Assembly: GCA_038252405.1 (NCBI GenBank)
Contig: JBBSAJ010000007.1
Coordinates: forward strand, 31,486-95,485
Source of the DNA: DATCDE01 sp038252405
GTDB lineage: Bacteria; Actinomycetota; Actinomycetes; Prado026
Length of the DNA stretch: 64,000 bases
Direction of reading: 5' to 3'
The position numbers and the translations under genes are program-made. The notes beneath the pieces were generated by a model. It was not told where the DNA came from, did not search any database, and saw only the letters and a list, made by a program, of their open reading frames with translations. Shown one piece after another: positions 53,934-61,916 of the stretch. Positions within the stretch are counted from its first letter, which is position 1, and the number at the start of each line of letters is the position of its first letter.

Positions 53934-54423
53934 GCCGGCCGATCACGCTTTGGGTCACTCCCGGGGCGGGTGGACGACGAAGGCCCACGCCGCGGTCGAC
54001 GCGGCTGGGCGACCACTGGCGATCAGGCTCACCCCAGGGCAAGCAGGGGACAACCCGGAGCTGATGCCGGTCCTGGCCGGCATCGCGGTCCCGACCGGTG
54101 CCCGCCCCAGGTCACGGCCGACGACGGTGATCGCGGACAAGGCGTACTCCCACCCATCAACTCGGCAGGCGTTGCGCCGCAAGAAGATCCGGGTAGTCAT
54201 CCCGCAACGGTCCGATCAGATCGGCTACCGGCAGGCACGCGGATCCAGCGGCGGAAGACCACCCGCTTTCGACCGCGAGACCTACCGGCGCCGCAACGTC
54301 GTCGAACGTGCCTTCGGCCGGCTCAAGCAGTGGCGCGGCATCGCCACCCGCTACGACAAACACGCCCGCAACTACCGCGCCGGACTCGTCCTCGCCGCGA
54401 TCGTCATGTTCTGGCTGCCATGA
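53896..54423 (+). CDS. IS5-family transposase, second open frame (OrfB part)
   Basis: The C-terminal part of the transposase. NYKVPWPEPADHALGHSRGGWTTKAHAAVD, then VIADKAYSHPSTRQ with the second Asp, and RRRNVVERAFGRLKQWRGIATRYDK with the catalytic Glu. The frame is +1 to the first one and has no start codon of its own nearby that would give a sensible protein. The stop codon TGA at 54421-54423 touches the right terminal repeat. Confidence 0.85.
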   Translation, partial: GGARSNYKVPWPEPADHALGHSRGGWTTKAHAAVDAAGRPLAIRLTPGQAGDNPELMPVLAGIAVPTGARPRSRPTTVIADKAYSHPSTRQALRRKKIRVVIPQRSDQIGYRQARGSSGGRPPAFDRETYRRRNVVERAFGRLKQWRGIATRYDKHARNYRAGLVLAAIVMFWLP

Positions 54424-54442
54424 ACCGTCAGACACGCCCTAG
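54423..54442 (-). repeat. Right terminal inverted repeat of the insertion sequence
   Basis: Inverse copy of 53493-53512. Its outer edge is six bases from the stop of the neighbouring anchored-protein gene. Confidence 0.88.
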
Positions 54443-54447
54443 CCGGC

Positions 54448-55005
54448 CTACTCGCTGGGTTCGATCCAGCCGGCATTCGTGGACGAGGTGTTCCCACCGG
54501 TCATGAGCTCGTGGTAGGTGACGCCGGCGTAGTCGCCCTCACCGGTGTAGGTGACCTCGCCGCAGTTGTAGGGGACGCCGGCGCTGTCCATGGTGAGGGT
54601 GCCCCGCCAGTTCCCACGCCAGGTTCCGCCAGAGTCGGCGCGGGTCACGTTCTGGGCCTCCCACCGTGCCGTCGTCGAGTTCGCCGGCTCGTAAGTGGTC
54701 GTGATGTCCATCGTCTTTTGGCCGCTGACCCTGGGGTCGGACATGGCCGTAGTGCAGACGAAGTGCTCCACGATCACGCGGCTGAAGTCCTGCACGTGCT
54801 CGCTCACGAGCGAGTACATGCACTGGCCCGTGCCGCTCACGGCCACGGTCGTGGACGCGACGCCCGTGTCGCGGTTCAGAAGCACGATGGCGCCACCAGC
54901 CACGACGAGGCTCATCGCGGCGAGCACGACCCAGACAGGTCGCCGCCACCATGGCCGTCCCCTCGCTGATGACGCCGCGCTCGGCGGCGCACTCGTCATC
55001 GACAT
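54448..55005 (-). CDS. Anchored extracytoplasmic protein, unknown
   Basis: A 185-residue protein with a basic N-terminus (SARGRPWWRRP) and a single hydrophobic helix (VWVVLAAMSLVVAGGAIVLL, about 25-45). An extracytoplasmic domain of about 135 residues has three cysteines (GQCMYSL, HFVCTTA, YNCGEV) and repeated polar turns. GGAGG nine bases before the ATG at 55005 supports the start. The stop is six bases from the insertion sequence, so it is intact. No family was recognised. Confidence 0.65.
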   Translation of the reverse strand: MSMTSAPPSAASSARGRPWWRRPVWVVLAAMSLVVAGGAIVLLNRDTGVASTTVAVSGTGQCMYSLVSEHVQDFSRVIVEHFVCTTAMSDPRVSGQKTMDITTTYEPANSTTARWEAQNVTRADSGGTWRGNWRGTLTMDSAGVPYNCGEVTYTGEGDYAGVTYHELMTGGNTSSTNAGWIEPSE

Positions 55006-55225
55006 CGGACACCACCTCCAACAACGAGCGCCGGTCCCCTTTCAAGGTCTCAGCCTCCCGCTGATCGCTGCAGGGCCCTAGGTCACCGGTAGGAGCGCGG
55101 ACCACGCGAACGTTGAGATTCCGTGGGATACCCAGCCCCCGGCGCGGTCATTCGAACCCGGCGCGGCGCCAACCAGTGCAGAGGTGGGTCGGGGGCCTTG
55201 CATCTGACTCCCGACCCGGGCCGGT

Positions 55226-55390
55226 TCAGCTGCGAGTATGGGTCCGGGTGCCGTCGGCGGCGACCTCGACCAGGACGCTGCCGTCGGGGAGCAGGGCTTG
55301 GGCTCCCTTGAGGTGCCGATCTCGTGGAAGAGCACCGCGCGCGTGGGATTCTGTCTTGGCGTTGACGAGCCTTAGACCGCGGGTGAAAGC
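55226..55390 (-). pseudogene. Decayed coding remnant
   Basis: On the minus strand one frame reads HLKGAQALLPDGSVLVEVAAD followed by GTRTHTRS and a stop at 55226. A neighbouring frame continues upstream as RLVNAKTESHARGALFHE, suggesting a frameshift between the two. Composition and codon use look coding, but no start codon or family was found. Confidence 0.3.
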
Positions 55391-55404
55391 ATGGTGGTGG
55401 CGTC

Positions 55405-55430
55405 GAAGGGCGCATGGCGTGGAGCGCGAG
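55405..55430. repeat. 26-base dispersed repeat, copy 1
   Basis: GAAGGGCGC, then CGTGGAGCGCGAG with two differing bases, matching 63571-63596 at 24 of 26 positions in the same orientation. Confidence 0.6.
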
Positions 55431-55449
55431 CGCAGGCAGTGTCACTCGG

Positions 55450-55791
55450 TGGCGACGGATGTTCAGAGCGCCTACCGGAACCACAACCGGAGTTTCACGG
55501 CGAGAGCCTGCGTAGGTGTTCGGCCACGTCCGGGGTGTCCTGGATGTGTTGGTGCGGCGACGGACTCCTTCTCGGTCAACTGGCTCGAACCGGTCGCCCC
55601 GTCGTGGGGGTGGAGCCAGACCGGGTGGCGATTGCCGCGGCGCGGCGGCGGGGCGCAGGGGTCTCGAACGCCGCAGTCGTCGAGGCTGGCTACATGCTCG
55701 AAGTGGGTGGCGTGCTCTACGTGCTGGGCCTCGCCAGGATCGATCTCGCCGGGACCTCGCCTTCACGATCAGGTCGCTGCCGCGGGCGTGA
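55450..55791 (+). pseudogene. SAM-dependent methyltransferase pseudogene
   Basis: Recognisable pieces lie in three frames. A start region (DVQSAYRNHNRSF) is followed by motif I (VLDV, then CGDGLLLGQLARTGRPVVGV and EPDRVAIAAARRRG) broken by two frameshifts, one near 55534 and one extra T at about 55549. Then GGVLYVLGLARIDLAG of the late core is followed by a second shift to DLAFTIRSLPRA. About 60 residues between motif I and the late core are missing. It is a dead gene; strain-to-strain comparison would date it. Confidence 0.55.
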
Positions 55792-55983
55792 ATCGTCAGC
55801 GCTCTGCGCAGCGAGCAGTGGCCGGACGCAGACCCTCCGCATAACGTTCGAGGAAGCTCTCCGGGATGTCGGGCAGTGCTTGTGGGAGCCCGGCTCCACC
55901 GCCGCTCGTACTACCGCTTCTCCCTGGATTGAACGTAGGCACCAAACTGACCCGAGACAACTCCCCTCGGCCGGAGGGATTGA

Positions 55984-56190
55984 TCAAGGGGAAGCGACAA
56001 GCTGCAGCCTGGCCCGTGCTTGGCGGACCATCAGCAATGGTAGGTAGGTACGGATTCGCGCGTCTGCGTATGCCGCCCAGATGCCCTCGCAGAGCGCTTG
56101 CACGGTTGCCGCCGAGACGCTGGGGAACTCGCGTTGTAGATCGGCGCTGGCCTGTGCGAGCTGCCGGTCTTCCTCGTCGGCGGTGATCAC
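55984..56190 (-). CDS. Three-helix-bundle dimerization domain protein
   Basis: A 68-residue helical protein (ADEEDRQLAQASADLQREFPSV, ATVQALCEGIWAAYADARIR, YLPLLMVRQARARLQLV) matching the small actinobacterial three-helix bundle family often encoded near stress and transport genes. The GTG at 56190 was chosen; the frame continues upstream without support. It lies just beyond the P-type ATPase gene on the same strand. The role is unknown. Confidence 0.72.
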   Translation of the reverse strand: MITADEEDRQLAQASADLQREFPSVSAATVQALCEGIWAAYADARIRTYLPLLMVRQARARLQLVASP

Positions 56191-56505
56191 GAGGCTCTCC
56201 CTGTCATCCGGGTTGTGGGGCGAGTGCGCGGCTGGTTGAGCCGGTGACGTGGCCTCCCCTTTGCGCGACGATGCGGCCTTGTTCGTGGTCGAGCGCCGAG
56301 AGCAGTGACTGCCCGGGCAGGTCCTCGAGACGGCGATCTCGCGGACCGGGATCGTGAGGACGACGGCGGGCACGCCGTCGGAGAGCGCGGTCCCTCGGTT
56401 GGGGTCGGCTAGGCGACCTGCAGGGCCGGTTGAGCCGGTGACGCGCCGCGTTGCGCGATGCTGCCGCCTCGCCGGCGGCGCCCGCGCTCTCCGGTTCGGC
56501 GGTAG
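56191..56505. other. Gene-free stretch with an imperfect direct repeat
   Basis: Two similar blocks in the same orientation, 56232-56278 and 56426-56468, share GGTTGAGCCGGTGACG and, further on, TTGCGCGA-GATGC-GCC. They are 194 bases apart. A long minus-strand open frame passes through but has no coding signal. This may be a duplicated control region between the ATPase gene and the small helical protein gene. Confidence 0.4.
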
Positions 56506-59277
56506 TCATGTGGTGGCGGGGACCGCGTCTGCGGCTGCTGCCGCGGCTGGGCTGGTCCGGGCCCGAGCGATCGCCTTCCCCAGCTCCCAGCCGATGAACA
56601 GGACCAGTGCTGGTGCGGCTCCGATGAGCCACTGGGTGCTGGTAAGGGCTTGGGTGCTGAGGAGGCCCGTGAGCGCCCCGCCGCGGGCGATCAGGACGGC
56701 GAGTGCGATCTCGACGAGGGCGGTGATGTTGAGGGTGCGGTTGTCGAAGGTCTCTTGGGTGAGGATGGACGTCTTCTCGTCACGGGACTCGAAGGCGGCC
56801 ACGACGAGCATGAGGGAGAACGCGACCAGGCCCATGGTGCTGCCGATCGCGGTGGAGTCGTACTGGTTCTTCCCGTAGACGATGAGGGTGTTGATCGCGA
56901 CGGACATGAGGAGTCCGGCCAGGGCGACGGTGATGATGACGGCTGGGCTCATGATCGAGGCGGCCCTCGGGCGGGGCTGGCGCTTCATCAGCCCTGGGCT
57001 TGCCTTGTCGAGGCCGAGGGCGATGCCGACGGGTGCGGTGATGAGGAAGTTGATCCACAGGATCTGGACGGCGGAGAAGGGTTGCCCGGCGGCAATGTTG
57101 AGGATGCTGGCCGTCAGGAAGGTGACCACGTAGGTGACGAGGGCGACGAGCATGAAGCGGATGTACTTGAGCATGTTGTCGTAGACCATGCGTCCGACGG
57201 ACACTGCGCGCACGATGGTGGCGAAGTTGTCGTCGGTGAGGATCATCTTCCCGGCGTTCTTGGCGACCTGGGTGCCGGTGCCCATGGCGATGCCGATGTC
57301 GGCGGTCTTGATGGCGGGGGCGTCGTTGACCCCGTCGCCGGTCATGGCGACGACGTCGCCCTTCTTGAGCAGCGTCCGGACCATGAGGACCTTGTGCTGG
57401 GGGGAGACGCGACCGACGACGCCGATGTCGTCGATGCGGCGCAGGCGCTCGTCCTCCGGCAGCGCCGCGAAGTCGGTGCCCAGGATGGCCTCGCCGGGGA
57501 TGCCGAGCTGTTTGGCGATCGCCGCACCGGTGACGACGTCGTCGCCGGTGACCATGCGCACCCGGATGTTGGCGTTCTGGGCGGACCGGACGGCGTCGAG
57601 GGACTCCGGGCGGGGTGGGTCGACCATCCCGACCAAGGCGGTCAGCTGCAGGCCCTGCACTAGTGGCAGCAGGTCTGCGGTGGGGTCGAAGTCCGCCGGG
57701 TCGATGTCCTTGATGGCCGCGGCCATGATGCGCAGGCCCTTGCCGCCCAGGCGGTCCTGCTCCTGGTTGGCACGCTTGTTCTGCTCCTCACCCCAGGGTA
57801 CGGATGCGCCCTTGGCCAGGGCGGTGGTGGCCCGCCCGATCACGGCTGGGGCAGCGCCCTTGACGAACATCCGAACGACGGCTTTGCCCCCCTCGCCCTG
57901 GGCGTCGCAGAACACGGCCATCAGCTTGTAGGTGGGGTCGAACGGGAGGGTGGCGAGCCGCGGGTAGGCGGCTTGGTTGCCTTCGACGTCGAGGCTGGCC
58001 TTGTGTCCCAGGACCAGCAACGCGCCCTCGGTGGGATCTCCCACGACCTTGCCGTCGACGAGCTTGGCGTCGTTGCAGATCAGGAACGGCAGGATCGCCG
58101 CCTCGATGGTGTTGGTGTTCCCTGCGGTGTGCTCGACCTGGCCTTCGAGCCCGTACCCGATCCCGCTGATGGCATACCGGTCAGTGGGATCGATCACGTC
58201 GGTGACGGTCACCTGGTTCATCGTCAGAGTGCCGGTCTTGTCGGAGTTGATCGCCGACGTCGACCCGAGGGTCTCCACCGAGGCCAGGCTCTTCACGACC
58301 GCGCCGTGCGCGGCGAGCTCTCGCGATCCTCCCGAGAGGATCACCTGAAGGACGGTCGGCATAGCCATCGGCACCGCGGCCAACGCCAGCGCGATCGCCG
58401 TGGTGAAGATCTGCTGGGTGGACTGATCGCGGGAGATCCCCAGGGCGAACATGATCGCGATGGTCAGCCCGGCAGCCGCCGCGATCCACAACGTCAAGGT
58501 GTCCAGCTGCTTGGTCATCGGGGTCTTCAGCGTCGGCGCGGACTTCAGCATCCCGGAGATCGTGCCCACCGCGGTGTCCGCACCGGTCCCGGTCACGATC
58601 ATCACCCCGCCGCCGTGCGTCACCGGGGTGTTCATGAACGCCATGTTCACCTGGTCCCCCAGGACCGGGTCCGCATCGGTGATGACCTCGGCGCTCTTCG
58701 AAGCCGGGACGCTCTCCCCGGTCAACGCCGACTCATCGATCTGCAAGGAGGTGGCCTCGATGATCCGCCCGTCGGCGCACACGTCGTCACCCGCCGCGAG
58801 CAGGACCACATCACCCACGACGACCTGGTCGGCGTCGACCTTGACCTCGGTGCCGTCCCGACGGACCCGGGCAGAAGTCTTCAGCATCGACTGCAGCGCG
58901 TTCATCGCGCTTTCGGCCTTGCCCTGCTGCCGCAACCCCCCGAGCGCGTTCAACGCCGTGATCAACAGCACCGCGATGCCCGTGGCGATCTCACCGATCA
59001 ACATCGAGGCGACCGCTGCCCCTACGAGGATGATCTGCATGTAGGACTTGTACTGCGCCAGGAACAGCCTCCACCCCGGAGGCTGCTTCTCCGCGGCCAG
59101 GGCGTTCGGACCGTTCGCCGTCAACAGCTCGGCGGCCTTGGCAGCAGGCAGACCACCAGCGGGGTCGACGCCGAGCTTCTGGGCGACCTCGGCTGGTGAG
59201 AGCGCGTACCACCTCTCGGCTGCCCCGGCGGTCGCCGGGCTCTCAGGGTTGTCTGACACCGCGGTCTTGTCCGTCAT
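56506..59277 (-). CDS. P-type ATPase (P2-like) with unusual ion-binding site
   Basis: A 923-residue ATPase. It has an N-terminal cation-ATPase domain, TGES at 186-189, the phosphorylation motif DKTGT with Asp346, ATP-binding segments (KGAAPAVIG, DPPRPES), MVTGDD at about 575-580 and GDGVNDAP at 647-654. It has about ten membrane helices. In place of the PEGLP and N-x-x-T-D cation sites, helix 4 reads VPMAMP (302-307) and helix 6 reads WINFLITAPVG (741-751), and helix 5 lacks the usual acidic residue. Ion specificity therefore cannot be guessed. It lies in the accessory element near ppk2. Confidence 0.88.
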   Translation of the reverse strand: MTDKTAVSDNPESPATAGAAERWYALSPAEVAQKLGVDPAGGLPAAKAAELLTANGPNALAAEKQPPGWRLFLAQYKSYMQIILVGAAVASMLIGEIATGIAVLLITALNALGGLRQQGKAESAMNALQSMLKTSARVRRDGTEVKVDADQVVVGDVVLLAAGDDVCADGRIIEATSLQIDESALTGESVPASKSAEVITDADPVLGDQVNMAFMNTPVTHGGGVMIVTGTGADTAVGTISGMLKSAPTLKTPMTKQLDTLTLWIAAAAGLTIAIMFALGISRDQSTQQIFTTAIALALAAVPMAMPTVLQVILSGGSRELAAHGAVVKSLASVETLGSTSAINSDKTGTLTMNQVTVTDVIDPTDRYAISGIGYGLEGQVEHTAGNTNTIEAAILPFLICNDAKLVDGKVVGDPTEGALLVLGHKASLDVEGNQAAYPRLATLPFDPTYKLMAVFCDAQGEGGKAVVRMFVKGAAPAVIGRATTALAKGASVPWGEEQNKRANQEQDRLGGKGLRIMAAAIKDIDPADFDPTADLLPLVQGLQLTALVGMVDPPRPESLDAVRSAQNANIRVRMVTGDDVVTGAAIAKQLGIPGEAILGTDFAALPEDERLRRIDDIGVVGRVSPQHKVLMVRTLLKKGDVVAMTGDGVNDAPAIKTADIGIAMGTGTQVAKNAGKMILTDDNFATIVRAVSVGRMVYDNMLKYIRFMLVALVTYVVTFLTASILNIAAGQPFSAVQILWINFLITAPVGIALGLDKASPGLMKRQPRPRAASIMSPAVIITVALAGLLMSVAINTLIVYGKNQYDSTAIGSTMGLVAFSLMLVVAAFESRDEKTSILTQETFDNRTLNITALVEIALAVLIARGGALTGLLSTQALTSTQWLIGAAPALVLFIGWELGKAIARARTSPAAAAAADAVPATT

Positions 59278-59358
59278 CGCCAGTCCTCCGCCTCAGTGAT
59301 CACATCAGTCAGCTGCTCACCGGGCACGGGTCGCCCCGATCCGCACCCCGATCCGTAC

Positions 59359-60240
59359 TCAGAAGAGGGTTGGCACCCGGTTCAGCGGAACGTCAGGCTC
59401 CACATACCCGCGCGGAGTCGGCTTCCCTGGCATCTTGACGTCCTGAGGCGGGAGCGGGGTGTACGGGACCTGGGTCAGCAGGTGGGAGATGATGTTCAGC
59501 CGGCCGCGCTTCTTGTCGTTGTTGTCTGCGACCCACCACGGCGCCCACGGGGTGTCGGTCGCGGCCAGCATCGCGTCCCTGGCCTGGCAGTAGGCGAAGT
59601 GTCGGCTGTAGGACTTCAGGTCCGTGGGGGACAGCTTCCAGATCTTGCGCGGGTCCTCGATCCGGTTCCCCAGCCGGCGGGTCTGCTCGTCGACGCTGAC
59701 GTTGAGCCAGTACTTGATCAAGATGATCCCGTTGTCGACCATCGCCTTCTCCACCGCAGGCACCTGCTCGAGGAACCTCGCCGTCTGTTCCGGGGTGCAG
59801 TAGCCCATCACCGGCTCCACGCCGGTGCGGTTGTACCAGCTTCGGTCGAAGATGGCGACCTCGCCGGCCGACGGGAAGTGGGCGATGTAGCGCTGGATGT
59901 ACATCTGCGACTTCTCGCGCACGGTCGGGGTGGGCAGGGCAATGTGCTTGAACACTCGCGGGCTCGTGCGCTCGGTGATCCGGCGGATGGTGCCACCCTT
60001 GCCGGCGGAGTCCAGGCCCTCGAACACGATGCAGACCTTGGCCCCGGTGGCCTTGACCCACTCCTGCATGGCCACCAGCTCGCCCTGCAGCCGCGCCATC
60101 TCCTTCTCGTACTCCTTCGCCTTCATCTTCGCCGGAGGCCCCGAGCCGACGTCCGCTGCCTCGGACGACGCCACAACAACCTCCGCCGCCAAGGCCGCGG
60201 CCTTATGGCCCTTCTTGTTCTTCTTCGACTTCTTGCCCAT
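59359..60240 (-). CDS. ppk2: Polyphosphate kinase 2
   Basis: A 293-residue PPK2 that transfers phosphate between polyphosphate and nucleoside diphosphates. The N-terminus is Lys-rich (KKSKKNKKGHK). Walker A is EGLDSAGKGG at about 74-83, the acidic DRSWYNR lies at 132-138, and the lid helix is seen in DEQTRRLGNRIEDPRKIWKLS. ATG at 60240 (MGKKSKK) with AGAAGGGGG upstream was preferred to the GTG three codons earlier. It lies upstream of the ATPase gene on the same strand, with 81 bases between, so one operon is likely. Confidence 0.92.
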   Translation of the reverse strand: MGKKSKKNKKGHKAAALAAEVVVASSEAADVGSGPPAKMKAKEYEKEMARLQGELVAMQEWVKATGAKVCIVFEGLDSAGKGGTIRRITERTSPRVFKHIALPTPTVREKSQMYIQRYIAHFPSAGEVAIFDRSWYNRTGVEPVMGYCTPEQTARFLEQVPAVEKAMVDNGIILIKYWLNVSVDEQTRRLGNRIEDPRKIWKLSPTDLKSYSRHFAYCQARDAMLAATDTPWAPWWVADNNDKKRGRLNIISHLLTQVPYTPLPPQDVKMPGKPTPRGYVEPDVPLNRVPTLF

Positions 60241-60291
60241 CCGTCCCACCCCCTTCTGACGATCACTCTCGGTCGCGCGGCAGGTCCGCGC

Positions 60292-60774
60292 TCAGTCACC
60301 GTTCGCGGAGGCCTCCTCGAACCCGAGGGCGACCCCCGGCCACGGAGCCAGCGCAGCCACGCCAACCCCTGCGGCCAGTGAGCGAGCAGGCCGTGCCGGC
60401 GAAGGCGTCCCCCAGGATCCGCCAGCGCGGACGGCGCGAACGCAGACACGGCCACCAGCCGCAACACCGCTGAGTGAAGCGGCGCTCACACCGACCAAGC
60501 GGCCCGACTCGTGACTGGTGAACAGCAAGGCTGCACCTACGGCCAGGACGACCGACCACACCACGACAACCCACCCCCACGAGTCGAGCGGGCTCACTAG
60601 GACCGACTCGACGAGCGGGTAGGCCCCTCCCCCGGTGTGAGCGTCCTTCAGGACCGCCAGCCCCCACAGCACGTCACCCACCGCGCCGACCACCAGCACG
60701 ACCGCGGCGTAGGTGACCCACCCACCGCCGACCGGTGAGCCGGTCGTGGCGGTGCCACAGGTCGGGGCACCCAT
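60292..60774 (-). CDS. DUF7144-like membrane protein
   Basis: A 160-residue protein. GWVTYAAVVLVVGAVGDVLWGLA and WGWVVVVWSVVLAVGAALLF are the two hydrophobic helices of the DUF7144 domain, with a charged loop between. After residue about 100 the sequence turns Gly/Ala/Arg-rich, while another frame keeps a helix-like pattern (VLRLVAVSAFAPSALAD), so a frameshift near 60470 is possible. It lies directly upstream of ppk2 on the same strand. The function is unknown. Confidence 0.65.
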   Translation of the reverse strand: MGAPTCGTATTGSPVGGGWVTYAAVVLVVGAVGDVLWGLAVLKDAHTGGGAYPLVESVLVSPLDSWGWVVVVWSVVLAVGAALLFTSHESGRLVGVSAASLSGVAAGGRVCVRAVRAGGSWGTPSPARPARSLAAGVGVAALAPWPGVALGFEEASANGD

Positions 60775-61025
60775 AGCGTGCTCCTCTCCGCCGCACCGAA
60801 CGCCACCAACGACCCGGCCTCGGTGGAGCGCCGGTCGTTGAAGTCCTCCCTGGGCCAGCCTGCCGAGGGGCGGGGCAGCTCGCATCACCCGCAGAGGGTG
60901 AAGCCAACACCCCGGCCCCCGCCAAACTGGATCTGCCGAGTCGCACCCAATCCCGGTAGCGCGACCCCGACGACGAGCAGACCACCCCAGCTGACGACAG
61001 CCCCCCGCACGACACCCTCGCCGCG
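60775..61025. other. Gene-free stretch
   Basis: 251 bases with no convincing gene. A dyad GGTCGTT-GAAGTCC at about 60832-60845 on the plus strand lies upstream of the DUF7144-like gene and could be a regulator site. One frame with coding-like third positions starts without a start codon at about 60960 and runs into the next open frame. Confidence 0.3.
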
Positions 61026-61310
61026 ATGACCGCCGCACCGATCAAGCAGTGCGACCACACGCCGCGTGAACACATGCTGGCCCGGATCGCCTCCCCCGCC
61101 GCGGTCGCCGCGCCACCGGATTCGTACCTCGCCAACGCCGGCACGGCAAACAACCTCGGGATCACCCTCAAAGGCGCCCAGGGTGCTCTGATCGCAGTCG
61201 CCCCCTCCCGTTGGCAGCACCCCGACCCGGTCGGCAGCCGGCAAGATGACACGCGCCCTCGGCTTCACGATCGCCCGGTCGAGGCGAAGCTCGACGCCGC
61301 GAGCGACTGA
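61026..61310 (+). CDS. Small open frame, possibly a gene fragment
   Basis: A 94-residue frame (MTAAPIKQCDHTPREHMLARI, then NAGTANNLGITLKGAQGALIAVA). Third-position GC is high for the first 60 codons and falls afterwards, and the coding-like pattern continues upstream of the ATG to a stop at 60957. This fits a fragment of a larger gene rather than a complete one. No family was recognised. Confidence 0.35.
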   Translation: MTAAPIKQCDHTPREHMLARIASPAAVAAPPDSYLANAGTANNLGITLKGAQGALIAVAPSRWQHPDPVGSRQDDTRPRLHDRPVEAKLDAASD

Positions 61311-61595
61311 CCCGCCCGGTCAGTACGGCTGACCCGGAGACCACGGACAGCGTGCCCGGCCCAGAACAGTTCGACGCGGGCACAGGCGGACCGGCGGTGG
61401 CGAACTGGTCGAAGGACTCGGGACGGTTGACGTGAAAGAGCCTGGAGATGGCGCACGAGAATATGACGCTGCCGGGGCTGCAATGTCAGCGATCGAGACC
61501 GTGCCTCACCGCCCCGACGTGCCGATCGAGCGCGCATCGAAGTGGCGCGATCGCCAGCCGCCCGGTTCAGCCGTGAGACTGAGGTCGTGACACAG
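61311..61595. other. Gene-free stretch
   Basis: 285 bases without a supported gene. GC is below that of the core genes. The end contains the control region of the cold-shock-like gene. Nothing else was seen. Confidence 0.4.
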
Positions 61596-61907
61596 ATGGA
61601 GCCCGTAGCCGGTGTGGTCTCGACGTGGAACGACGACGAAGGCTGGGGTGTGCTCGCCTCGCAGCGCACCCCCGGAGGCTGCTGGTGTCACTTCTCAGCT
61701 CTGCCGATGGAAGGGTTCCGGACCCTCAGTCCTGGAACAAGCGTCGAGTTCTTGTACGAAGTCGCCGAGCAGGACGGATACAGCTTCCGGGCGGTCGAGG
61801 CCTGGCCCGCAGGACAGCGTCACCGAGCGCCGGAGACCGAGCTCGGAGGCGGCGAGTCCTTCAGCACAATCACGATCCACCTGGATCCAGGGGACGCAAC
61901 CGACTGA
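61596..61907 (+). CDS. Cold-shock-domain-like protein
   Basis: A 103-residue protein. GVVSTWNDDEGWGVLASQRTPGG, then CWCHFSALPMEGFRTLSPGTSVEF resembles an OB-fold cold-shock domain in which the RNP1-like KGFGF is changed to EGWGVL. A C-terminal acidic tail follows. ATG at 61596 has GAGG 11 bases upstream; the GTG at 61587 lies too close to it. It might bind single-stranded nucleic acid, but key aromatic residues are only partly kept. Confidence 0.6.
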   Translation: MEPVAGVVSTWNDDEGWGVLASQRTPGGCWCHFSALPMEGFRTLSPGTSVEFLYEVAEQDGYSFRAVEAWPAGQRHRAPETELGGGESFSTITIHLDPGDATD

Positions 61908-61916
61908 CCGCCCCAG

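Larger units (their letters stand above)
53493..54442 (+). mobile_element. IS5-family insertion sequence (IS427-like)
   Basis: About 950 bases bounded by perfect 20-base inverted repeats (53493-53512 and 54423-54442, beginning CTAGGGCGTGTCTGACGG). The outermost CTAG on each side fits the YTAR/TA target of the IS427 group, so it probably contributes the target duplication. It encodes a split DDE transposase. It sits in the accessory element to the right of tRNA-Leu, between two element genes. Confidence 0.88.

Noticed and set aside
55005..55013. TCGGACACC as a possible right attachment site
   Set aside because: Only nine bases match the tRNA-Leu end, they lie inside the start region of a gene, and the T-arm sequence is absent.
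55135..55175. TTCGAAC box looking like a tRNA T-arm
   Set aside because: No acceptor, D or anticodon arms can be folded around it on either strand.
60832..60845. DosR-like box upstream of the DUF7144-like gene
   Set aside because: Only a partial dyad (GGTCGTT-GAAGTCC); it does not fit the 20-base consensus well enough to claim.
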